Shown here in pieces: positions 8,858-17,284 of a stretch of DNA of 64,000 bases. Below the pieces are notes generated by a model. It was given only the letters and a program-made list of their open reading frames with translations. It was not told the origin of the DNA and searched no databases. Made by a program: the position numbers and the translations under genes. The stretch comes from JAEUJZ01 sp964460115. GTDB lineage: Bacteria > Myxococcota_A > Polyangia > Palsa-1104 > JAEUJZ01. Where the stretch lies: the NCBI GenBank assembly GCA_964460115.1, contig CAYWPR010000031.1, positions 4,231 through 68,230 on the forward strand. Direction: 5' to 3'. Each line of letters starts with the position of its first letter. Within the stretch, counting starts at the first letter, position 1.

Positions 8858-10711
8858 ATGTTACAGATGCGCCCAAACAACCGATTTCTGCCAAATTCCG
8901 GAACTCGGTCTGCTCGTCAGAGATTCCTCATTCAAGGAATTTCTGGGCTTTGGCTATGTGTGTTGCTGAGCCTGGTTTTGACCTGTGGAGGACGCGCGCA
9001 CGATGCCAGCGATGACCCTGACGACCAGGATGGCGGTGCGGGTGCCAATGGAAATGCTGGCGACAATGATGACGGAACTGGCGGCCGACAGCTTTTGGCG
9101 CTGTCGATCAAACCCGACAACGACATTTTGCTGGTCGATCAAAATGTCGAAGCCACCAAGCAGTTCAACGTGCGCGCGATTTTTGCCGACGGCGGAAGTA
9201 CGGACCTTAGCCGTAAGGTCACCTGGTCGCTGTCCGAGCCCGACCTGGGCAATTTTCAGGGCTCGGTGTTTCACAGCGCTGTCTCGTCCACAAACAAAGT
9301 CGGATTCACCAAGGTCTACGCCCGATTGCCCGGACATAAGGTCAGTGGCACGGCCAACCTATCCATCGTCTGGCTGCGTCAAAGCGGACCCTCCCAGGAC
9401 TTTTTCTTCGCCTTGCCCTATCAGACAGAAGCGCAGAAAAAGCCGCTGACCTTCACCACTCGGGTGCAATCGCTCGACGTCTTTTTCGCTGTCGATACCA
9501 CAGGCAGCATGTCAGGAGAGATCGTCAATCTGACCTCGGATTTGCAGACGAAGATCATTCCGGACGTCAAAGAGGCGGCGGGAAATAAGGACGATGCCTG
9601 GTTTGGCGTCGGGGCAATCGACGACTGGCCGACCGGCTTCTACGGCTCTCCCAATTGCCGCGGCGGCGGAGTAGGGATGGATGATCAGCCATTTATCCTG
9701 GTGCAGGAGATGACCGAGGATGTCACGCAGACGTTTAAGGGGCTTCAGGCCCTTATGGTCGGTGGCTCAACCCGTGGTTGCGGCAGCGATACTCCAGAGG
9801 GCCAGATGGAAGCCCTGTATCAGATCGCCACCGGCGAAGGGCAAATGGGTGCCAATGCGCACATTCCGCCAAACCATGCAGGCATTGGCGGCGTGAAATT
9901 TCGCGACGGCGCCCTTCCGATCGTTCTTGCGGTCAGCGATGCCTCATTTCACAGCGTGGGAGATGCAACCCCACTAGTATGCGGCAGCTCGGTAGCCTAT
10001 GGGTCTGATGTTGCGCCCTTTGCTCACACGCGCACCCAAGTTGCCGATGAGTTAAATAAGATCTGCGCCAAGGTCGTTGGCCTTTCTGCCGAAGTCAGCT
10101 CCGCTGGTTGCATCGCCACCCAAGACCTGACCTATTTTGCCAATGCTACCGGAGCCAAGGTGCCGCCCGAAGCCTGGGACACCCATGGACGTCCAGCAAA
10201 CTGCCCGCAAGGCAAGTGTTGCACGGGCATGAATGGAAAAGCTGAAGAGCCCGACGAAAACGGACTTTGTCCGCTCGTTTACAAGATTAGTTCTAGTGGC
10301 CTTGGCATCGGGCAAGCTGTTTCGTCGGGCATTGCCGATCTGGCGCGCTTTGCCAGCTTTGACGTTCTGACCGATGTCACCGGCACGGGAGTGGATGAAT
10401 CGGGAGACATGCTTCCCGCTGGCAAGACTTCTGCCGATTTTATTAAGAGCATCATTCCGCTAAACGGCCTGCCACCAACGCCGCCGCCGTTTATTCCGAC
10501 GCCGGTGATCAATAACCAGGGCGGCTTCTCGAACGTTTATCCAGGAAGCCTGGTGCGCTTTATGATCGAAGCTCGCAACGATCTGAAAGAAGAAACCCCC
10601 TGGCCGCAGGTCTTCCATGCCACCATTCGAGTGCGCGCCGGCGGTTGCGCGAACTTGGACGCGCGCGATGTTATTATTCTGATACCGCCCAAGGCGCCGA
10701 CTCCCGAATAG
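8858..10711 (+). CDS. Exported von Willebrand factor A-domain protein with Ig-like domain
   Basis: About 617 residues. The start is set at the ATG at 8858, which has GGAGGT 7 bases upstream; a TTG at 8843 is also in frame but would place that Shine-Dalgarno inside the gene. A hydrophobic export signal ends at LVLTCGG, a weak lipobox, so this may be a lipoprotein. An Asp/Gly-rich linker follows, then a bacterial Ig-like (Big_2-type) domain around residues 80-165. The VWA domain starts near residue 205, with an intact MIDAS motif (DTTGSMS), so it probably binds a metal and a protein ligand. Many paired Cys suggest disulfides outside the cytoplasm. It precedes a small secreted protein by 6 bases. 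The ligand is unknown. Confidence 0.82.
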   Translation: MLQMRPNNRFLPNSGTRSARQRFLIQGISGLWLCVLLSLVLTCGGRAHDASDDPDDQDGGAGANGNAGDNDDGTGGRQLLALSIKPDNDILLVDQNVEATKQFNVRAIFADGGSTDLSRKVTWSLSEPDLGNFQGSVFHSAVSSTNKVGFTKVYARLPGHKVSGTANLSIVWLRQSGPSQDFFFALPYQTEAQKKPLTFTTRVQSLDVFFAVDTTGSMSGEIVNLTSDLQTKIIPDVKEAAGNKDDAWFGVGAIDDWPTGFYGSPNCRGGGVGMDDQPFILVQEMTEDVTQTFKGLQALMVGGSTRGCGSDTPEGQMEALYQIATGEGQMGANAHIPPNHAGIGGVKFRDGALPIVLAVSDASFHSVGDATPLVCGSSVAYGSDVAPFAHTRTQVADELNKICAKVVGLSAEVSSAGCIATQDLTYFANATGAKVPPEAWDTHGRPANCPQGKCCTGMNGKAEEPDENGLCPLVYKISSSGLGIGQAVSSGIADLARFASFDVLTDVTGTGVDESGDMLPAGKTSADFIKSIIPLNGLPPTPPPFIPTPVINNQGGFSNVYPGSLVRFMIEARNDLKEETPWPQVFHATIRVRAGGCANLDARDVIILIPPKAPTPE

Positions 10712-10717
10712 TTCGCC

Positions 10718-11305
10718 ATGCGCACGCTTTTCGAAAACAGCCTGCTGCTCTTCGTTTTTGCGTGGACATTCGCGCTTGGGGGCGCGGTGTCCGCCGAAGA
10801 GCTGCCGCCCGAAGGCTGGTGGGTGCCGGCGACGCTGAAGCTGCCCAAAGCGGCAGAAGGACGGCTCGCCTGGCGCTTTACCCTGCGCGAAGTCATCACC
10901 ATCGACAAAGACAACAAGCTTGAGCGTCGCCCGGCCAACCTCAAATGGCTAAAACCGCACACATTTAGCACCGATACGCCGGTGCCCATGCTCATCGAGC
11001 TCGACGCGCAGCAGCGCGTTCTGACCATCACCTTGCGCAAACCGGCTGCGGCTTTTTTTTCTCTGAACCCCGCTGGCGAGGCCGATGTGCAGCGCTTTGA
11101 CAAGCTCGTCATCGATGTTCATGCCGATAGTGCCGAAGTGCGCGCCGTCTGCGACAGGACGGTGCGCTGCTGCCGCCTGACTGATCACGAGGATTTGATT
11201 CCGCCGCCCGACAAGCGCAGCTTGACCGCTTGCCGCGATGTGCTGGCCGTCATCCGTCAACAGAAAGCCGCGGTACATCAAGCGATTCCCACGGTCTGTC
11301 GCTGA
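10718..11305 (+). CDS. Exported protein of unknown function
   Basis: A 195-residue protein with a clear signal peptide (LLLFVFAWTFALGGAVSA, cleavage before EELPPEG). The mature part contains a repeated Leu/Pro-rich beta-like region and a few Cys (VCDRTVRCC) near residue 145. No known domain is recognised. It starts 6 bases after the VWA gene without a Shine-Dalgarno of its own, so it is probably translated by coupling and may work with that protein. It ends 50 bases before the thiolase start. Confidence 0.7.
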   Translation: MRTLFENSLLLFVFAWTFALGGAVSAEELPPEGWWVPATLKLPKAAEGRLAWRFTLREVITIDKDNKLERRPANLKWLKPHTFSTDTPVPMLIELDAQQRVLTITLRKPAAAFFSLNPAGEADVQRFDKLVIDVHADSAEVRAVCDRTVRCCRLTDHEDLIPPPDKRSLTACRDVLAVIRQQKAAVHQAIPTVCR

Positions 11306-11355
11306 CGGCCTCGAAACACTTGCAAGCAAGGCGGTCATGGTCGACACTTCGGGCC

Positions 11356-12519
11356 ATGCGTGATGTAGCGATTCTCTCTGGTGTGCGTACGCCGTTCGGC
11401 CGTGGCGTCAAAGGCACTTTTAAAGATACTCGGCCGGATGATCTGGCGATCGCCGTGGTCAAAGAAGCCCTTCACCGCTCGCAAGTGGCCGCGACCGAAG
11501 TCGAGGATGTCGTCATCGGCTGCGCCTTTCCCGAGGCCGAGCAAGGCATGAACGTCGCGCGCCTGATTAGCGTCGGCGCCGGACTTCCCGTCGAAACGCC
11601 AGCGATGACCGTCAATCGTTTTTGTTCTTCGGGTGTGCAATCGATAGCCATCGTCGCCGATCGCATTGCCGGCGGACAGATCGACGTGGGTTTGGCCGGC
11701 GGCGTTGAATCGATGTCGATGGTGCCGATGACCGGGGCCAAAGTTTCCCTCAACGCTCGTTTGGTGGAAAGCCAGCCCGAGCTATTTACGCCGATGGGCA
11801 TTACCGCGGAAAATGTCGCCCGCCGCTTCAATATCAGCCGCGCCGTTCAGGACGAATTCGCTTTTCAAAGCCATCAAAAGGCCGTGCGCGCCGAACAGGC
11901 TGGCTATTTCCGTGACGAGATTTTGCCGATCTCTACAAACGTCTTTGACGAAAGCGGCAAATCGCACAGCGCGCGTTTGGAACGCGACGAACTGGTTCGT
12001 GCCGATACGGATCTGGGAAAACTGTCAGCGCTGAAGCCGGCTTTTGATCCGACTGGCTCGATCACGCCGGGAAATAGCTCGCCGCTGACCGATGGCGCCG
12101 CCGCCGTGATGCTGTCGAGCGGTGCCTATGCTCGCGAAAAAGGGCGTCCGGTGTTGGGTTATTTTCGCTGGTTTTCCGTCGCTGGCGTGCCGCCCGAGAT
12201 TATGGGCATAGGCCCGGTTCCGGCGATTGGCAAACTGCTGAAGAAAGTCGGCCTAAGCGTCGCCGACATCGATGTATTCGAGATCAATGAAGCGTTTGCT
12301 AGCCAGGCCGTGTATTGCGCCAATGAGCTCGGCATTGCCAAAGATCGCCTGAATATCCATGGCGGAGCCATCGCGATTGGCCACCCGCTGGGCGCTACGG
12401 GCACGCGGCTCACGCTGACCGCGCTGCGGGCGCTACATTTGCGCAAAGGCCGCTATGCCGTCATCTCGATGTGCATTGGCGGTGGCATGGGCGCTGCCGC
12501 TCTTGTCGAGAAGGCATAA
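11356..12519 (+). CDS. Thiolase family acetyl-CoA acyltransferase
   Basis: A 387-residue thiolase that cleaves 3-oxoacyl-CoA with CoA, or condenses two acetyl-CoA. The nucleophilic Cys is at about residue 90 (VNRFCSSGVQS). The other catalytic elements are NEAFASQ, the His block GGAIAIGHPLGATG and the C-terminal Cys block CIGGGMG. The ATG at 11356 gives the usual thiolase N-terminus (MRDVAILSGVRTPFG); the open frame extends upstream to 11230 but without family similarity. It ends at a strong hairpin shared with the convergent gene. A second thiolase sits at 55398-56621 in a beta-oxidation operon. The precise chain-length preference cannot be read; the NRFCSSG form is closer to FadA-type degradative thiolases. 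Confidence 0.93.
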   Translation: MRDVAILSGVRTPFGRGVKGTFKDTRPDDLAIAVVKEALHRSQVAATEVEDVVIGCAFPEAEQGMNVARLISVGAGLPVETPAMTVNRFCSSGVQSIAIVADRIAGGQIDVGLAGGVESMSMVPMTGAKVSLNARLVESQPELFTPMGITAENVARRFNISRAVQDEFAFQSHQKAVRAEQAGYFRDEILPISTNVFDESGKSHSARLERDELVRADTDLGKLSALKPAFDPTGSITPGNSSPLTDGAAAVMLSSGAYAREKGRPVLGYFRWFSVAGVPPEIMGIGPVPAIGKLLKKVGLSVADIDVFEINEAFASQAVYCANELGIAKDRLNIHGGAIAIGHPLGATGTRLTLTALRALHLRKGRYAVISMCIGGGMGAAALVEKA

Positions 12520-12520
12520 A

Positions 12521-12558
12521 AAAAGGGAAGGTGTAGCGCGCTGCACATCTTCCCTTTT
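12521..12558. terminator. Bidirectional hairpin terminator between convergent genes
   Basis: AAAAGGGAAG (12521-12530) pairs perfectly with CTTCCCTTTT (12549-12558). The stem continues with GTGTAGCG against CGCTGCAC (one G-U type pair) after a two-base bulge. The flanking A and T runs make it work as an intrinsic terminator on both strands, ending the thiolase mRNA and the convergent nucleotide-sugar dehydrogenase mRNA. It starts right after the thiolase stop codon and touches the stop codon of the other gene. Confidence 0.85.
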
Positions 12559-13856
12559 CAAAGCCGCACAATGCAAGCTTGCGCCTCGGCCCGCACTGCG
12601 CGCGTGGCATTGCGCGTATCCACGATAAGCTGCGCCTGGGTCACAAGCTGACGATAGTCGATGCTGCTGTGATCGGTCAGAATGACGACGACGTCATAAG
12701 AATTCAGATTGTCGAGGGAACACGAGTTCAGAACGTTTTCGCCCAGGCGCAGATGGGGCACGAAAGGATCGTGGTAGTCCACAAGCGCGCCTTTGCGTTC
12801 GAGCAATTCAATGACATCAAGCGCCGGCGATTCGCGAACGTCGTCAATATCGCGTTTATACGCCACACCGATGACCAGAACTCGAGCGCTTTTCAGCGGT
12901 CGCAGCCGATCGTTCAAGGCATCCTGAATGCGCTCGACCACGACATCGGGCATAGCAGTATTGATTTGGTCGGCAAGGTCGATAAAGCGCGCCTCGTATT
13001 TAAGCGTCCGCAGTTTCCACGACAAATACAAAGGGTCGACGGGGATGCAATGGCCGCCTAGACCAGGTCCCGGATAAAAAGGCATGAAGCCGAAGGGTTT
13101 GGTTGCTGCGGCATCGATCACTTCCCACGTGTCTAAGCCCAGCTTCTGACACATGATCGACACTTCATTGACTAGGCCGATATTTACGGCGCGAAACGTG
13201 TTTTCCAGCAGCTTGACCATCTCTGCCGCATCCGTAGAAGAGACGGGCACAAGCTTTTCGATGAATTCGCCGTAAAGGGTCTGTACGGCCTGCAGGCAGC
13301 GCGGCGTCATGCCGCCAATCACCTTCGGAGTGTTGCGGGTGTGATGACGCGTGTTGCCGGGATCCACGCGTTCCGGTGAGAACGCTACAAAGAAGTCTTC
13401 GCCGGCGCGCAAACCCGATTCACCAAGCCGTGGCAGCAGCACCTCTCGCGTGAAGCCGGGAAAGGTGGTGGACTCCAGAACGATGAGCATGCCGCGGTGC
13501 ATGTGCGGCAACAAATCTTCGGCCGCGGCGATGATGTAGCTATTATCGGGCGCCTTGGATTTGTTCAGCGGCGTCGGTACGCAAATGATAACCGCGTCGG
13601 CATGAGACAAGCAGTCAGGATCGGTCGTGGCAATCAGCCGCTCGCTGGTTAATAGCTCGCCGAGCGCTTGGTCTGGCACGTCCTTGATATAGGACTGACC
13701 ACGATTGATGGACGTTACCCGCTCGGCGTTTTTGTCGTAGCCGGTGACGTGAAAGCCGGCCCGGGCGACTTCGACAACGAGTGGCAGGCCGACATAGCCA
13801 AGTCCAATGACAGCGACGCGCGCTTCGTGACGACGAATCTTTTCAAGCAGGGTCAT
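12558..13856 (-). CDS. UDP-N-acetyl-D-hexosamine 6-dehydrogenase (WbpA/TviB-like)
   Basis: Nucleotide-sugar dehydrogenase of about 432 residues that oxidises the C6 hydroxyl of a UDP-HexNAc to the uronate with two NAD+, giving precursors for surface polysaccharide. It shows the Rossmann motif GLGYVGLP near residue 18, the catalytic Cys block PGPGLGGHCIPVDP in the middle, and the C-terminal UDP-binding half with GVAYKRDIDDVRESP. The GGHCIPVDP form is typical of the UDP-GlcNAc branch rather than UDP-glucose dehydrogenase. The ATG at 13856 is preferred to an in-frame TTG at 13874. It is the last gene of a minus-strand run and follows a hexapeptide acyltransferase, consistent with an O-antigen or capsule role. 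Confidence 0.92.
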   Translation of the reverse strand: MTLLEKIRRHEARVAVIGLGYVGLPLVVEVARAGFHVTGYDKNAERVTSINRGQSYIKDVPDQALGELLTSERLIATTDPDCLSHADAVIICVPTPLNKSKAPDNSYIIAAAEDLLPHMHRGMLIVLESTTFPGFTREVLLPRLGESGLRAGEDFFVAFSPERVDPGNTRHHTRNTPKVIGGMTPRCLQAVQTLYGEFIEKLVPVSSTDAAEMVKLLENTFRAVNIGLVNEVSIMCQKLGLDTWEVIDAAATKPFGFMPFYPGPGLGGHCIPVDPLYLSWKLRTLKYEARFIDLADQINTAMPDVVVERIQDALNDRLRPLKSARVLVIGVAYKRDIDDVRESPALDVIELLERKGALVDYHDPFVPHLRLGENVLNSCSLDNLNSYDVVVILTDHSSIDYRQLVTQAQLIVDTRNATRAVRAEAQACIVRL

Positions 13857-13924
13857 GAGGTAAGAAGGGCCCAAGGCTAATCTTGCTGAGAAGGTGTTAC
13901 AAATGAATTCGCAGCCTGACGCTC

Positions 13925-14491
13925 CTAGCGCAGCACCCGCGCTGGATTGCCGGCAACTACGCTACCTGGTGGAACATCGCGGGTGACCACCGCCCCAGCT
14001 CCGACCTGCGCCAAGCGCCCAATGGTGACGCCCGGCAGCAGAATGGCTCCGACGCCTATATCGCAGCCAGGCTCAAGCCGCACCGGCGCAAAATGTAAGG
14101 GTCGGTGCAAAATCGGCAGCTCGATTTCCGATTCGCTCCATGCCCCTTCAGGGCATGCGTCGGGCGAATTTTCGCTGCGGACCCCGGGTAGGGCATGGCT
14201 GCTGGTCAGAATGATGGCTTTGGGGCCGATGCCAACGTCGGCTCCGATGTCGATGCCGCCTGCGGCATGCAGAAACGCGCCCTGACCAATCCAACAGCCG
14301 CGTCCAATGCGCAGCTCGTTTTTGTAATAGCCCTTGAGCATGGCGCCGTGGCCGACGTAGACATCCTCTTCCAAAAATACGTGCTCGGGATGAAAGATGA
14401 GCACTCCTTCTTCGAGGATGACCGAATCCGGACAGCGCCCGAGTTCGGCGCGGGTATAGCGTCCGGTGCCATGGCTGCGGAAGCGGCTCAT
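13925..14491 (-). CDS. Left-handed beta-helix (hexapeptide repeat) acyltransferase
   Basis: A 188-residue protein built of hexapeptide repeats that fold into a left-handed beta-helix, the LbH acyltransferase family that transfers acetyl groups from acetyl-CoA. Repeat-like pieces include VGHGAMLKG, IGRGCWIGQGAFLH, IGADVGIGPKAIIL, and the C-terminal block IGVGAILLPGVTIG...VGAGAVVTRDVPPGSVVAGNPARVLR, standard for the family. A His in the SSHALPG loop could be the catalytic base. Its ATG overlaps the stop of the upstream alcohol-dehydrogenase-like gene by four bases, so the two are translationally coupled. Together with the downstream UDP-HexNAc dehydrogenase it fits sugar modification for surface polysaccharide. 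The acceptor is unknown. Confidence 0.88.
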   Translation of the reverse strand: MSRFRSHGTGRYTRAELGRCPDSVILEEGVLIFHPEHVFLEEDVYVGHGAMLKGYYKNELRIGRGCWIGQGAFLHAAGGIDIGADVGIGPKAIILTSSHALPGVRSENSPDACPEGAWSESEIELPILHRPLHFAPVRLEPGCDIGVGAILLPGVTIGRLAQVGAGAVVTRDVPPGSVVAGNPARVLR

Positions 14492-15573
14492 GCTAGCCCG
14501 GACATGGACGATGGTTCGGCAAAACGGACGATGGGCAGAGTCAACCGGTGTAGCGCATCGCCTTGTCGGCAGCGGCGGCGTTCCATCTCTGCCTCTACTT
14601 CACTGGGCGCAATAGCGCGAGTCAGGACGCCGAGGTCAATTTGGGCGCGCTCGACAAGCGCGACAAGCTCGGGCAATAGGTCAGGATGAGGCGGACCAGC
14701 GCCCAGCACCAGACCGCCTTGCGCCACGATCGGGTGAAGCAAGGCGATGCCACTGAGATCCGGTCCAGCACATAGCGCCGCGGGCAGCCCCGGGCCCGTC
14801 GGCAGTCCATGCAGCGGCTCGGCGCGATCGAGTAACACCGCCGTGGCGCCGGCATCTAGTAGACTGAGCGCGCGGGCCCGTCCGGCATCACTGCCGCTAG
14901 ACTCAAGCAGGCAGGGGCCCAAATTCGGCAGCCCGGCCGCAGCGGCAATTTCATACAGGGCCTTCTTGACGGCTTTTGCGTCGAGCGACCCAGGATCCAG
15001 CGCGGCCAGCGCGCCATACGGCGATGCGCAGAGCCGAGCCCGCTCCTCGGCATCGGCATTTAACACGATCACCTGCGCGCCGATGAGTCGAGCGGCGACA
15101 ACCGCCAGCGCGCAGCGAAAGCCATCCCCCAGCACAACGCATAAGTTTCCTGGGCCAAGTCCGGCACGTACGAGCCCACTGTATGGCGAAAGCAGCGCAT
15201 CGCTGAGGGTCGCTTTTTGGTAGCCGTTTGCAAGCCACTCTGCCGCCGCTTGGCCGGGCGCTGTCCAGGGCAGCAAAAAGCGCGCTGGCAGCGTTTCTTG
15301 CGGCTGCGGTTGCTTGGGCCGAGTGGTCAACATCGCGCACGCCGCGATTCGACCACGCCGGCAAAGATCGCATTCGCCGCAGGACAAAAGCCGCGGCACG
15401 ATCACAAAAGACCCGACTAGATGCTGAGCCGATTCGCCGGCACTTTGCACGACGCCGACGACTTCGGAACCAGGATGCGCACCCAGCGCCGAACCAAGCA
15501 CCGCAACTTCGACCTGCGCACCCGCCTGTACACTAGAAACTGACACGCCCGCACTTATACCAAAGCGCCTCAC
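14488..15573 (-). CDS. Zn-type alcohol dehydrogenase-like protein, catalytic zinc site degenerate
   Basis: A 361-residue member of the medium-chain dehydrogenase fold. The structural-zinc loop is intact (CGECDLCRRGRIAAC). The Rossmann half follows, and a segment DAKAVKKALYEIAAAAGLP...ESSGSDAGRARALSLLDAGA resembles 6-hydroxycyclohex-1-ene-1-carbonyl-CoA dehydrogenase (Had). However, the N-terminal region that usually carries the first catalytic-zinc Cys is missing and the GHE motif reads HPGSE. The nucleotide loop (VVLGDGFRCAL) is not the normal GxGxxG. It therefore may not be an active dehydrogenase. The start is the GTG at 15573, with no clear ribosome site. It overlaps the acyltransferase gene by four bases. 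Confidence 0.7.
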   Translation of the reverse strand: MRRFGISAGVSVSSVQAGAQVEVAVLGSALGAHPGSEVVGVVQSAGESAQHLVGSFVIVPRLLSCGECDLCRRGRIAACAMLTTRPKQPQPQETLPARFLLPWTAPGQAAAEWLANGYQKATLSDALLSPYSGLVRAGLGPGNLCVVLGDGFRCALAVVAARLIGAQVIVLNADAEERARLCASPYGALAALDPGSLDAKAVKKALYEIAAAAGLPNLGPCLLESSGSDAGRARALSLLDAGATAVLLDRAEPLHGLPTGPGLPAALCAGPDLSGIALLHPIVAQGGLVLGAGPPHPDLLPELVALVERAQIDLGVLTRAIAPSEVEAEMERRRCRQGDALHRLTLPIVRFAEPSSMSGLA

Positions 15574-15608
15574 CCTTGCCCAGCCATCCGCGCGCGCGGC
15601 GAATGTTC

Positions 15609-15848
15609 TTATGCGCGGCGATAGCTGCGAACGTGCAGGACGGGGGTTCCGAAGCTGATGCCGAAGCCGTGGTCTTCGACTTCGCCTTCGACTTCAAATT
15701 GCGCGCCGGCGACCCGCAGGTCGGGGCCGCCGCCGTCAAGCTTGTAGATTTCGCCGCTTTTGGTGCGCAGAGTGTAGTAGCCGCCCTCTAAATCCACTTG
15801 GTGGATGGTGCCGGAAAGTTTTTTCGGCTTTTTCACCTGTTTGGTCAT
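15609..15848 (-). CDS. Small conserved-looking protein of unknown function
   Basis: A 79-residue protein with a basic N-terminus (MTKQVKKPKKLSG) and a probable small beta-barrel (IHQVDLEGGYYTLRTKSGEIYKLDGGG, then VEGEVEDHGFGISFGTPVLHV). It has no signal peptide or membrane segment, so it is likely cytoplasmic. It starts 14 bases after the fumarase stop and has GGAGCGAC just upstream of its ATG. Its size and beta pattern suggest an OB-like or Sm-like fold, but that is only a guess. Confidence 0.7.
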   Translation of the reverse strand: MTKQVKKPKKLSGTIHQVDLEGGYYTLRTKSGEIYKLDGGGPDLRVAGAQFEVEGEVEDHGFGISFGTPVLHVRSYRRA

Positions 15849-15862
15849 GGGTCGCTCCTTGG

Positions 15863-17272
<1,410 letters not shown>

Positions 17273-17284
17273 TTCTATCCTCGT

